DNA from: Pseudomonas sp. NKUCC02_KPG
GTDB taxonomy: Bacteria > Pseudomonadota > Gammaproteobacteria > Pseudomonadales > Pseudomonadaceae
Reading direction: 5' to 3'
DNA length: 64,000 nucleotides
Assembly: GCF_019345465.1 (NCBI RefSeq)
Contig: NZ_JAHKRC010000014.1
Coordinates: 1 to 64,000, forward strand
Both the position numbers and the translations under genes were made by a program. Position 1 is the first letter of the stretch. The number at the start of each line of letters is the position of its first letter. The notes under the pieces are model-generated. The model was given only the letters and a program-made list of their open reading frames with translations, was not told the DNA's origin and ran no database searches. Below are positions 40,965 through 49,268 of this stretch, one piece after another.

Positions 40965-43079
40965 TTGCTCACATTCAAAACAGCATGTTTGTTCCTCATC
41001 CTGTTGTTAACAGGCAACGGTGTTGTTCAGGCAGCGCCTACGCTGGCCTCCATCATGAAAGCCGAAGAGTCTGACGGTAAGCCGCCGGTTCTGGTCGATG
41101 GCGGCTTGCTGGGTGCCCTGGGTGCCGGTATGGATGAGGTGCAGAGCCAGCTGGGCTCCAGCGTGGAGCAGTTGAGCGCCTGGAGTTTGCGCTCCAAACG
41201 GGCTGCAGAAGAGGTTGAGGCCCTGGTAATCCAGGCATCGACTCATCCCTCGTGGAGCGGTGTGTGGGACTTTTTCCTGTTGTCCTTGATCTGGGCAGGC
41301 GCGTTCATCGGATTAATGCTGGCGGGACGTTGGCTGGCAATTTATCTGGGCAAGAGCCGACGCATTAACAGCCGGGAGCGGATACAAGCGTTTATCGGTT
41401 TCGGGCTGCCTTATCTGGTGCCTGCGCTGCTGAGCATAGTGTTGACGCTGTATGTCAGTCGTTTTCTGAACGACACCCTTGGCCGTTCGCTGGCGCTCAG
41501 CCTGTCCTATGCGAGCAGTGCAGGGGTGTTCTGCTCGGCACTGGTGCTGTCACTGAATACGATGTTTGAGGTGGAACACAAGCGGATCGCAGTCCAGATC
41601 ATTCGCGAGTACGCCATGCGTCCGCTATTTTTCATCGGCTTTTTGGCAGCCCTGAGTGATGCCATGAACAGCCCGCAAATCACTCAGGAAATTGGCGGCA
41701 ACATTACCAGTTGCCTCTCGGTTTTTTCAGGGTTGCTGGCATGCGCCATTCTGGCCTTTTTGGCAGTCCGGCTTCGCCGTCCCGTCGCTCATCTGTTTCG
41801 TAACAGGGCCTTGGCCCAGCGTCTGGGGCAGCCCGCATTGCAAGAGTCATTGCGCATTTTTTCGGTGCTCTGGTATTGGCCCCTGTTGCTGATGCTGCTG
41901 GCAACGGCACTCAACTTGCTGGGCGTGGGTGAGGGCAGTGAGCGTGCTTTGCGCAATGCGCTGCTGACATCCGGATTGCTGATCGGCACGGTATTTCTGA
42001 GTACGATTCTGCATCATTCATTTCGCACGAGAATTCGAAGCTCCGGAGCCTACAAAGATCGCTTTATAAATGTGGTTTACGCCTTGTTGCGCATTGTCCT
42101 GGCAGTGAGCTTTATTGAGCTCTTGGCGAAAATCTGGGGTTTCTCGTTGCTGGCCTTTGCATCGGACAGCAGCACCGGCAGGGTTATCAGTGACTCGCTG
42201 GGGCACATCCTGCTGATTTTCCTGGTGACCTGGCTGTCATGGGTCGTGCTCGACACGGCCATTCAACAAGCACTGGAGCCCACGACCAACCGGCGTGGCA
42301 CCCACGAACCCAGCACGCGGATCAAAACCATCCTGCCGTTGGCCCGCAATGCGATCAAAGTGGTGTTGGTGGTGATCTGTACCATCACCACTATGGCCAA
42401 TCTGGGGGTGAACGTAGCTCCCTTCCTGGCGGGGGCCGGGGTTATCGGCCTCGCGATCGGCTTTGGCTCTCAACAGTTGGTGCAAGATGTCATTACTGGG
42501 TTGTTCATCATCATTGAAGACACCATTTCGGTCGGCGATTGGGTGGTGGTCGACTCTTCCCACGCGGGTACGGTCGAGGGGCTGACCATCCGTACGTTGC
42601 GCCTGCGGGACTCGCGAGGCTTTGTCCACTCGGTGCCGTTTGGTCAGATCAAGGCGGTGATCAACCACTCCCGGCAGTTTGCCTACGCATTTTTTTCAGT
42701 GCAGTTCACCTACGACACCGACATGGATAAAGCGACGGCTCTGATCCGGGAGGCGGGGAATCAGATTACTGGCGATCCATTGCTGAGTCTCAGCTTGCAG
42801 GGATCGTTGACCATCTTTGGTGTCGACAGCATGACCCTGGACGGGGTGACGATTACTGCGCAGTTCCGCACCCTGTCCGGGGCGCAGAACACCGTTAGCC
42901 GGGCGTTCAATGACCGGCTTAAAAAGCTTGTGGATAAGTCGCCGGACGTGCATTTTGCGCAACATTATCCACAGGGGTTTCTGATGCCCGTGCGTGAGTC
43001 GGAACAAGCGTCGCAAACGGACTCTTTGGCTCAACGGCCTACGGTATTGCTGTCAGACATCCCGCCGAGATCACAGTGA
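40965..43079 (+). CDS. YbiO-like mechanosensitive channel of the MscS family
   Basis: The protein of about 704 aa has a signal peptide (LFLILLLTGNGVVQAAP), a periplasmic segment, many membrane spans, and near residues 480-560 the MscS core with VNVAPFLAGAGVIGLAIGFG and QQLVQDVITGLFIIIEDTIS followed by the beta domain. Size and order resemble E. coli YbiO, a large MscS paralogue that opens in osmotic downshock. The TTG at 40965 was chosen because a GGGGGA site lies about 10 bases before it and the signal peptide then starts at residue 1; a TTG at 40923 would add 14 residues. It appears to be transcribed alone. Confidence 0.88.
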   Translation: MLTFKTACLFLILLLTGNGVVQAAPTLASIMKAEESDGKPPVLVDGGLLGALGAGMDEVQSQLGSSVEQLSAWSLRSKRAAEEVEALVIQASTHPSWSGVWDFFLLSLIWAGAFIGLMLAGRWLAIYLGKSRRINSRERIQAFIGFGLPYLVPALLSIVLTLYVSRFLNDTLGRSLALSLSYASSAGVFCSALVLSLNTMFEVEHKRIAVQIIREYAMRPLFFIGFLAALSDAMNSPQITQEIGGNITSCLSVFSGLLACAILAFLAVRLRRPVAHLFRNRALAQRLGQPALQESLRIFSVLWYWPLLLMLLATALNLLGVGEGSERALRNALLTSGLLIGTVFLSTILHHSFRTRIRSSGAYKDRFINVVYALLRIVLAVSFIELLAKIWGFSLLAFASDSSTGRVISDSLGHILLIFLVTWLSWVVLDTAIQQALEPTTNRRGTHEPSTRIKTILPLARNAIKVVLVVICTITTMANLGVNVAPFLAGAGVIGLAIGFGSQQLVQDVITGLFIIIEDTISVGDWVVVDSSHAGTVEGLTIRTLRLRDSRGFVHSVPFGQIKAVINHSRQFAYAFFSVQFTYDTDMDKATALIREAGNQITGDPLLSLSLQGSLTIFGVDSMTLDGVTITAQFRTLSGAQNTVSRAFNDRLKKLVDKSPDVHFAQHYPQGFLMPVRESEQASQTDSLAQRPTVLLSDIPPRSQ

Positions 43080-43180
43080 GGACCAACTGCATGGGGGCAG
43101 TTTGTCAGTGACGCGCGGGGCAGAAACCCGCAAAATGCGGCTATCTTGATCATGGTCAGCAGCTTTCACGGCTGATTTTC

Positions 43181-43189
43181 TGGTATACA
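43181..43189 (+). promoter_or_regulatory. Extended -10 promoter element before the sugar nucleotide genes
   Basis: TGG followed by TATACA gives an extended -10 (TGnTATAAT-like) 35 bases before the first start codon. No good -35 box is present, which extended -10 promoters can do without. Confidence 0.4.
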
Positions 43190-43223
43190 TCACCGTTCTG
43201 AATAGACTGGGTCTGCATACTTT

Positions 43224-44108
43224 ATGCGAATGCGCCTTATGTTATTGGGCGGCGGAAATGCCCTCGGGCAGGCGCTGATTCGTCTGGGTGCCGAGGAAGA
43301 CATTAATTTCCTTGCCCCGCGTCCACCGCAAGACGGTTGGGACGCCGCGAGCCTCACGCAGCTGCTCGATGACACCCGCCCGGATGCTGTCATCAACCTT
43401 GCGTACTACTTCGACTGGTTCCAGGCGCAGTCCGTGAGCGAGGCACGCCTTGGCGCCCAAGAGCGTGCTGTCGAGCGTCTGGCCGAGTTGTGCCAGCACC
43501 ACAGCATCACCTTGCTGCAGCCTTCCAGCTATCGAGTTTTCGATGGGTCGCGAGCCACGGCCTACAGCGAGAAAGACGAGCCCGTTCCGCTCGGGTTGCG
43601 CGGTCAGGCCCTGTGGCGCATCGAGCAAAGTGTGAGGGCCATTTGCCCACAACACGTGCTGCTGCGTTTTGGCTGGTTACTTGATGACAGTCCCGACGGC
43701 ACCCTTGGGCGGTTTCTGGCCCAGGCCGAAAAGCCGGGCGAACTGCTGATGGCCGATGACCGACGGGGCAACCCGACACCGGTGGACGACGCCGCACGGG
43801 TTATTATCTCTGTACTCAAGCAGCTTGATTGTGCGGCGCCTCTGTGGGGCACTTACCACTACGCCGGACATGAAGCGACGACGCCGCTGGCGCTGGGGCA
43901 GGCGATTCTGGCCGAGGCGCGCAATCTGCACCCGCTGGCAGTTGAGGCACCTACGCCCCAGGCCCATGCCGCGCGGCCGGATGCGGCTGAAGAGCCCCAG
44001 CACGCGGTGCTGGCCTGCAAAAAAATTCTACACACCTTCGGGATCAAGCCTCGCGCATGGCGTGCGGCTCTTCCCGCTTTACTGGACAGGTTTTATCGTC
44101 ATGGTTGA
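43224..44108 (+). CDS. RmlD-like sugar nucleotide-binding protein lacking the catalytic Tyr/Lys
   Basis: The 294-aa protein has an N-terminal Rossmann fold (LMLLGGGNALGQALIRLG) and the overall order of RmlD/dTDP-4-dehydrorhamnose reductase proteins (PSSYRVFDG, then the region before GQALWRIEQSVRA). Where the family has the active YxxxK (as in YGRSK), this protein reads LRGQA, so both residues are missing. It is likely a binding or scaffold protein, or has an altered reaction. It overlaps the following epimerase gene by eight bases. The pairing recalls a conserved two-gene unit next to oprG in Pseudomonas. Confidence 0.75.
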   Translation: MRMRLMLLGGGNALGQALIRLGAEEDINFLAPRPPQDGWDAASLTQLLDDTRPDAVINLAYYFDWFQAQSVSEARLGAQERAVERLAELCQHHSITLLQPSSYRVFDGSRATAYSEKDEPVPLGLRGQALWRIEQSVRAICPQHVLLRFGWLLDDSPDGTLGRFLAQAEKPGELLMADDRRGNPTPVDDAARVIISVLKQLDCAAPLWGTYHYAGHEATTPLALGQAILAEARNLHPLAVEAPTPQAHAARPDAAEEPQHAVLACKKILHTFGIKPRAWRAALPALLDRFYRHG

Positions 44109-45030
44109 TGCTCCCGTTTTAATCACCGGTGGCGCCGGCTTTATTGGTTCCAATCTGGTAGATGCCTTGCTGGCCAAGGGCTACTCCGTAAGAATTCTCG
44201 ATGACATGTCCACAGGCAAGCGCAGCAATCTGCCAATGGACAACTCGCGTCTCGAACTGATTGAAGGTGATGTGGCTGATGCCGCACTGGTGACCAAGGC
44301 CATGGCCGGTTGCAGTGCCGTGGTTCATCTGGCAGCGGTCGCTTCGGTACAGGCGTCGGTGGACGATCCGGTACGCACGCATCAGAGCAACTTCATCGGC
44401 ACCCTGAACGTGTGCGAAGCCATGCGCGAAACGGGCATCAAGCGTGTTGTATTCGCGTCCAGTGCTGCGGTGTACGGCAACAATGGCGAAGGTGAGTCGA
44501 TCGTCGAAGACACGCCAAAAGCGCCGTTGACGCCTTACGCAGCCGACAAGCTGTCCAGCGAGTACTACCTGGATTTCTACCGCCGCCAACACGGCCTGGA
44601 ACCGGTCATTTTTCGCTTCTTCAATATCTTTGGTCCACGCCAGGATCCATCCTCACCGTACTCCGGCGTGATCAGCATTTTCAGCGAGCGTGCTGAAAAG
44701 GGCCTGCCTATCACCATTTTTGGCGATGGCGAGCAAACACGTGACTTCGTGTACGTGGGTGATCTGGTCAAGATTCTGGTGCAGGCCGTGGAAGCCACAA
44801 AGGCTGAAGAGGGCGCGATCAACGTTGGATTGAACAAGGCCACAACGCTCAATCAGATGCTTGCAGCCCTGAGCGAAGTCGTTGGAGAGTTACCACCTAT
44901 CAGCCACGGTCCGGCCCGCTCTGGCGATATCCGTCATTCCCGTGCCGATAACACCCGTCTATTGCAGCGCTTCACGCTGGGCGAAACCACACCGATGAGT
45001 GTCGGGCTGGCGCGCCTGCTGGGCCGCTAA
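44101..45030 (+). CDS. NAD-dependent epimerase/dehydratase (GalE-like extended SDR)
   Basis: The 309-aa protein starts MVDAPVLITGGAGFIGSNLV, giving the GGAGFIG NAD-binding loop, followed by ASSAAVYGN and the active-site YAADK (catalytic Tyr and Lys). The closest families are UDP-glucose 4-epimerase and related nucleotide sugar epimerases; the substrate cannot be told from sequence. The start overlaps the upstream RmlD-like gene by eight bases, pointing to coupled translation and perhaps a heteromer. A bidirectional terminator follows. Confidence 0.85.
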   Translation: MVDAPVLITGGAGFIGSNLVDALLAKGYSVRILDDMSTGKRSNLPMDNSRLELIEGDVADAALVTKAMAGCSAVVHLAAVASVQASVDDPVRTHQSNFIGTLNVCEAMRETGIKRVVFASSAAVYGNNGEGESIVEDTPKAPLTPYAADKLSSEYYLDFYRRQHGLEPVIFRFFNIFGPRQDPSSPYSGVISIFSERAEKGLPITIFGDGEQTRDFVYVGDLVKILVQAVEATKAEEGAINVGLNKATTLNQMLAALSEVVGELPPISHGPARSGDIRHSRADNTRLLQRFTLGETTPMSVGLARLLGR

Positions 45031-45045
45031 GGGTTTTTTGCCCAC

Positions 45046-45075
45046 AAAAAAAGGCGCCTTTCGGGCGCCTTTTTT
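45046..45075. terminator. Bidirectional terminator between the epimerase and ompW
   Basis: AAAAAAAGGCGCC / GGCGCCTTTTTT around a TTTCG loop lies between convergent genes and has T-tracts on both strands. Confidence 0.93.
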
Positions 45076-45088
45076 ATGGGTGGCTGGC

Positions 45089-45787
45089 TTAGAACTTGTA
45101 GCCCAGGCCTACCATGTAAACCCACGGGTCTACATCAACGTTGACCTTGGCGCGTGTGCCCGGTGCAACGCCGTTGTTTTCTACGGTCGCGCGGGTATCG
45201 ATATCGATATAGCGCGCCTGGGCGTTGATCATGATGTTGTCGGTCAGCATGTAGTCAGCGCCCAGCTGCCATGCCATGCCCCAGGAGTTTTTCGCCTTGA
45301 AGTTGTCGAAACCCGCGGCGCTGGCACTGCTGCCGACGTGCTCGTCGTAGATCCAGGTGTAGTTGATACCGGCACCGACGTAAGGCTGGAACACCGACTT
45401 GGAGTCCAGTGGGTAGTAAACAACGCTCAGGGTCGGCGGCAAGTGCTTGAGGCTGCCCAGCTTACCGTTGGCCGCATCCAGGCCGGTGCCCTTGAGTTTG
45501 ACGTCATGTTCAAACGGCGTTGCCGCCAGCAGTTCAATACCCACATGATCGGTAATCATGTAAGCAAAGTTGAGACCCAGTTGCGTGTCGCTGCTCATGG
45601 TCGCCTTGCCGCCCAGATCGGTGCCTGCCAATGGGCCCTGATCAACCTTGACGCTGGAGCTGTCGGCTTTCGGGTTTACGGTGATGGCACCGGCACGCAG
45701 GATGATGTCGCCTTCGGTGTGTGCGTGAGCAAGAGGGGCGACGACAGCGAGCGCAAGGGCGGCTGCGCTGAGCAAAGACTTGTGCAT
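45089..45787 (-). CDS. ompW: OmpW family outer membrane protein (OprG-like)
   Basis: OmpW proteins form small eight-stranded barrels that pass hydrophobic or small polar molecules across the outer membrane. The 232-aa precursor has a signal peptide ending AHAH (about residue 23), the DIILRAGAITVNPKADSS start of the barrel, TLSVVYYPL and the C-terminal YMVGLGYKF ending in Phe. Its neighbours match the oprG locus of P. aeruginosa. Upstream lies a candidate Anr site, which fits the known oxygen control of oprG. Confidence 0.93.
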   Translation of the reverse strand: MHKSLLSAAALALAVVAPLAHAHTEGDIILRAGAITVNPKADSSSVKVDQGPLAGTDLGGKATMSSDTQLGLNFAYMITDHVGIELLAATPFEHDVKLKGTGLDAANGKLGSLKHLPPTLSVVYYPLDSKSVFQPYVGAGINYTWIYDEHVGSSASAAGFDNFKAKNSWGMAWQLGADYMLTDNIMINAQARYIDIDTRATVENNGVAPGTRAKVNVDVDPWVYMVGLGYKF

Positions 45788-45852
45788 GGGAGCTCCATTG
45801 GGATATTTAAAATTTATATAACCAATGGTAATGAGCCCGCAGCTCCGTTCAG

Positions 45853-45866
45853 TTGACCCAGCTCAA
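45853..45866 (-). promoter_or_regulatory. Candidate Anr/Fnr box upstream of ompW
   Basis: TTGACCCAGCTCAA has both TTGA and TCAA half-site cores at the exact Fnr/Anr spacing, with one mismatch per half against TTGAT-N4-ATCAA. On the minus strand a TACCAT (45825-45830) could be the -10 box and would put the site near -41.5. Confidence 0.45.
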
Positions 45867-45924
45867 TGAAAAGATGAGGTTGTGAAAAATTCGTTAGTTG
45901 CCAAGAGTGCACGGGGCTTTTGAT

Positions 45925-46449
45925 TTACTCAGGCAACTCGTACACCACGATTTTCTGCGCATCCATCTGATAGCCCGCATCGGCCAGTTCGCTGGTGCTG
46001 GCCTTGACCTGCATCGCGCCTACGATCCAGTACGGCTGGTACAGCTCCTCGAGTTTGACGCCCTCTTTGCTGGTTACATGCACGATCTGGTTTGACGGTG
46101 GTGGTGGTACGTGGATACAGGCGCCGAAGTAGGGCACCAGTAAGAAGTCGGTGGTACGGCCGTCTTCGCTGACTTCAAGGGGCACGATATAGCCCGGCAG
46201 GCGGATCAGTTGGCCGTCCAGCGCCGGGACCACCGGCGCATTGGGCAAGTCCTGTCTGGCTGCTGGTGCGGTCTCCATGTCACCCATTTGAGACAAGTCG
46301 TGCAAGGGTGTCATGTCCGGGGCTTCAGGCGGCGCATCCGCCGGGATCATCTCTGACCATGTCAGCTCTTTTGGCTCGGCCGCCCACAGCGGTGTGGCCA
46401 CCAGCAGTAACAGCGCCAGTACTGCGCGTGACAGTGCAGACCTTTTCAT
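45925..46449 (-). CDS. DUF3299 periplasmic protein of the zinc-starvation operon
   Basis: The 174-aa form starting MKRSALSRAVLALLLL has a signal peptide ending near WAAE (about residue 23); an upstream ATG inside the ABC permease gene adds 11 unlike residues. The C-terminal half carries the family block PYFGACIHVPPPPSNQIVHV with a conserved Cys and His. It is the last gene of the zrgA-ATPase-permease-DUF3299 unit, 10 bases after the permease. A zinc-linked role is inferred from its neighbours, and the biochemical function is unknown. Confidence 0.82.
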   Translation of the reverse strand: MKRSALSRAVLALLLLVATPLWAAEPKELTWSEMIPADAPPEAPDMTPLHDLSQMGDMETAPAARQDLPNAPVVPALDGQLIRLPGYIVPLEVSEDGRTTDFLLVPYFGACIHVPPPPSNQIVHVTSKEGVKLEELYQPYWIVGAMQVKASTSELADAGYQMDAQKIVVYELPE

Positions 46450-46459
46450 AAACTTAAGC

Positions 46460-47725
46460 TCATAAACGAATGGACAGGCCATCGGCCAGCGATTGTCGGT
46501 AGGCGCGCCATGCGGGCACGCAGCCCATCAGCAGGGCCGCCGCCAGAATACCGCCCAGCAGCGTCCATTCATATTCACTTGGCCATGCCAGTGGCAAATA
46601 CAGCCCGTAATTGGATTGCACGTAGCCTTGTGCAATGGCAATGCACACATACAGCAAACCAACGCCAGCAATCACTCCGGCCAATGCCAGCGCGAGCGCT
46701 TCGAAGATCAGCAGGGTTGCGATGTGCCAGGGCCGTGCGCCCACGGAGCGCAGAATCGCCATCTCGCGCCGACGCTCATTGAGGCTGGTCAAAATCGCCG
46801 TGAGCATGCCGATCAACCCGGTCAACACCACGAACAGCGAAACCACAAACAGCGCCTTTTCAGCGGTGCTCATCAGGCTCCAGAGTTCTTGCAGGGCTAC
46901 GCCTGGCAAAATGGCCATCATGGGCTCGCCGCGAAACTCATTGATTTCACGTTGCAGGGCAAAGGTTGAAATCTTGCTGTTCAGGCCCAGCATGAAAGCG
47001 GTGATGGCCTGTGGCGTGAGGTCCATATTGCGTGCCTGGTCCGCGCTGACACGTCCGCTACCCTGGGCGGGCACCCCGTTATGCCAGTCGATGTGAATCG
47101 CTTCCATGCCGCCAAGACTGATATGCAGTGTGCGGTCAACCGGGGTGCCGGTGCGCTTGAGAATACCGACCACGGTGAACGGTTTGTCGTCATGCTTGAC
47201 CAGGCTGATCGCTGCCACGCCATGGGCCAGCACCAGCTTGTCCCCCAGTTTGTAGTGCAGGGCCTCGGCGACTTCGGCGCCCAGTACCACCTCGAACGGA
47301 TCGGTTGCAAAGGCGCGGCCACTGTCCAGTTTCAAGTTTTGCTTGTGGCCGTACTGGTAGTGCTCAAAGTAGTTCTCGTTGGTGCCCATCACCCGATAAC
47401 CACGATGAGAATCGCCCAAGGACATGGGAATTGCCCATTTCACTTTCGGGTTGTTGGCGAAGTGCTCAAAGCTGTCCCAACGAATATTGTTGGTGGCATT
47501 GCCGATGCGAAACACCGAATACAACAGCAGGTTGACCGAGCCTGAGCGGGCGCCAACGATCAGGTCTGTGCCGCTGATGGTGCTTGCAAAGCTGGCCCTG
47601 GCTTCGGTGCGCACCCGCTCGACTGCCAGCAGCAGGCACACCGAAAGGGCAATGGCGAAGGCAGTCAGCAGTGCGGTAAAGCGACGGTTAGCCAGACTGG
47701 CCAGCGCTAGACGAAACAGATACAT
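46460..47725 (-). CDS. MacB/FtsX-type ABC transporter permease
   Basis: The 421-aa protein has one N-terminal membrane segment (about 14-34), a large periplasmic domain of the MacB type (about 45-290), and three C-terminal membrane segments, the FtsX pattern. Such proteins couple cytoplasmic ATP use to work in the periplasm and need not move a substrate through the membrane. The ATPase gene ends one base before its start codon. The set matches the PA4063-PA4066 type group of P. aeruginosa, reported to be induced by zinc limitation. Confidence 0.86.
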   Translation of the reverse strand: MYLFRLALASLANRRFTALLTAFAIALSVCLLLAVERVRTEARASFASTISGTDLIVGARSGSVNLLLYSVFRIGNATNNIRWDSFEHFANNPKVKWAIPMSLGDSHRGYRVMGTNENYFEHYQYGHKQNLKLDSGRAFATDPFEVVLGAEVAEALHYKLGDKLVLAHGVAAISLVKHDDKPFTVVGILKRTGTPVDRTLHISLGGMEAIHIDWHNGVPAQGSGRVSADQARNMDLTPQAITAFMLGLNSKISTFALQREINEFRGEPMMAILPGVALQELWSLMSTAEKALFVVSLFVVLTGLIGMLTAILTSLNERRREMAILRSVGARPWHIATLLIFEALALALAGVIAGVGLLYVCIAIAQGYVQSNYGLYLPLAWPSEYEWTLLGGILAAALLMGCVPAWRAYRQSLADGLSIRL

Positions 47726-47726
47726 C

Positions 47727-48437
47727 TCAGACCTCTACCTTTGTTGCAGCGCGATTGAGTTCAGACAACGACAGGTTGCGGTCGAACAGGGGGGCCAGGC
47801 TTTGATCGTGACTGACAAACAGCAGGCTGGCGCCAGCCTCGCGGCACTCGGTAAACAGCAACTGGATAAAGGCTTCACGGGCGTCGGCATCCAGCGCGGA
47901 AGTGGGTTCGTCGGCAATCACCAGTTCGGGCTGGCCGATCAGTGCGCGGGCGGCGGCGACACGCTGCTGCTGGCCAATCGAAAGTGAATCTGCGCGTCGT
48001 TCCAGCAGTGCCGGGTCTTTGAGGCCCAAATGTGCGAGCAGGGTTTGTGCGGCGTTATCCACACTGCCATGACGCTGCACGGCACGGCTGGCGCGTAGTT
48101 TGGAAAAATGGCAAGGCAGTTCAACGTTCTCGCGAACCGATAAAAACGGCAGCAGATTGAACTGCTGAAAGATATAGCCCGTGTGATCAACCCGAAAACG
48201 ATCGCGCGCCCCCGAGCCTAGCTCGCTCAGTTCCTGGCCCAGCAAGCGGATCGTGCCCCGGTTGGCTTTTTGAACCCCCCCCAGCAAGCCCAGCAGTGTG
48301 GTTTTACCGCTACCGCTGGGGCCTTTGAGAAACAGGGTTTCACCGGGTTCCAGGCGAAACGCCGGGATATCCAGCAGCACGGGGTGTCCCGGCCAGCTGA
48401 AGCTCAGGTCGCTCAGTTCGATAAGTGCTTGGGTCAT
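47727..48437 (-). CDS. LolD-like ABC transporter ATP-binding protein
   Basis: The 236-aa ATPase has Walker A GPSGSGKTT (39-47), the signature LSIGQQQRVAAARAL and Walker B LVIADEPTSALD. It belongs to the LolD/MacB branch and serves the permease encoded one base downstream. A REP pair lies between it and zrgA upstream. Confidence 0.9.
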   Translation of the reverse strand: MTQALIELSDLSFSWPGHPVLLDIPAFRLEPGETLFLKGPSGSGKTTLLGLLGGVQKANRGTIRLLGQELSELGSGARDRFRVDHTGYIFQQFNLLPFLSVRENVELPCHFSKLRASRAVQRHGSVDNAAQTLLAHLGLKDPALLERRADSLSIGQQQRVAAARALIGQPELVIADEPTSALDADAREAFIQLLFTECREAGASLLFVSHDQSLAPLFDRNLSLSELNRAATKVEV

Positions 48438-48476
48438 GGGGGGAGGAAATCGCCTGTGTCATCGGGGGGTGTTTTT

Positions 48477-48563
48477 TGTGGGAGCGGGCTTGCTCGCGAT
48501 TCAGACGCTGCAGTCTTTCAGTGAAAGCACGGTGACGCCATCGCGAGCAAGCCCGCTCCCACA
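48477..48563. repeat. REP pair (inverted) inside the zrgA operon
   Basis: TGTGGGAGCGGGCTTGCTCG (start of the 24-base unit 48477-48500) is repeated as its exact inverse complement at 48540-48563, with 39 bases between. This is a Pseudomonas REP doublet. It lies in the 139-base gap between zrgA and the ATPase gene, and its large hairpin could block 3' decay or lower downstream expression. Confidence 0.9.
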
Positions 48564-48576
48564 GAGGGGCGGGTAT

Positions 48577-49134
48577 TTAAAACTTCAACGTAGGTGCCTT
48601 GGCCGTCACTTCCACCGCTTGCTGACCGCTTGGGCCGATCAGTTGTACCTTGAATTTATGAGTGCCGGGGAATGTCTTGAAAAACTGGGTCAGGTCCAGG
48701 GCTTTCAGAGCATCCGGTTTGCTGCACGTAAACGCGTAGTGGGCTTCGATATCGCTATGGTGGTGCTCGCCCTTGGCTGCGCCTTCTTCAGGAGCCGGTT
48801 CGAACAGCGGACTCTTGAGCTCCTGATCGTCAGCTATGCAGCCAGCTGCCTTCGGGATGCTGAACAGTACCAGCGGGTCTTCCAGTTGTTTACGGGCCAA
48901 ACTGACCTTGGCTTTATCATCTTGGGTCGTGGCCACGTGTTCAAAGCCCACCAGATTCATTGACGGACCGTCGAGGTCCAGTTCCAGTGTCTGACCGTCC
49001 AGCGCCACATTCAAGCTTCCCACGCCATGCTCATGGGGCGCCAGGCTGCCGTGTTCATGGTCGTGATCGTCGGCGGCGTGAGCCATCGCCAGCGGCAACA
49101 AGGCAAACGGCAAAGCAAGAAGCAAACGGCGCAT
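48577..49134 (-). CDS. zrgA: ZrgA-like zinc-binding periplasmic protein (DUF2796)
   Basis: The 185-aa protein has a signal peptide (about 1-20, ending MAHA) and two histidine-rich patches, DDHDHEHGSLAPHEHGVGS near residues 22-40 and GEHHHSDIEAH near 122-132, both typical of the DUF2796/ZrgA family. ZrgA takes part in zinc uptake in Vibrio. It is first of the unit and has a candidate Zur site 31 to 52 bases upstream of its start. Confidence 0.85.
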   Translation of the reverse strand: MRRLLLALPFALLPLAMAHAADDHDHEHGSLAPHEHGVGSLNVALDGQTLELDLDGPSMNLVGFEHVATTQDDKAKVSLARKQLEDPLVLFSIPKAAGCIADDQELKSPLFEPAPEEGAAKGEHHHSDIEAHYAFTCSKPDALKALDLTQFFKTFPGTHKFKVQLIGPSGQQAVEVTAKAPTLKF

Positions 49135-49164
49135 GGGAGCACTCCAGCAAGAAATATGAATGTT

Positions 49165-49186
49165 TTGTTATGTGATCTTATAACAA
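49165..49186 (-). promoter_or_regulatory. Candidate Zur operator upstream of zrgA
   Basis: A perfect 7-bp inverted repeat TTGTTAT-N8-ATAACAA covers this site. Within it, 49171-49185 (TGTGATCTTATAACA) matches the gammaproteobacterial Zur core TGTTATANTATAACA at 12 of 14 defined bases. The place before a DUF2796/ABC operon fits zinc repression; it could also affect the divergent gene at 49269. Confidence 0.55.
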
Positions 49187-49268
49187 GTGTTGCGAGAGTT
49201 TGCCCGTGTGCTTGGCGTTACGCAAGACGCATGGGAGCATGGCTTCATGAAATTTCAGGAGCACAACG

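Noticed and set aside
40819..41010. A 63-codon frame before the MscS gene
   Set aside because: Cys-rich tail from another frame of the MscS start, no clear ribosome site and no family; not supported as a gene.
43756..44100. A longer epimerase starting at 43756 (424 aa)
   Set aside because: The extra residues are Arg-rich and out of frame with the overlapping RmlD-like gene; MVDAPVLITGGAGFIG at 44101 is the family start.
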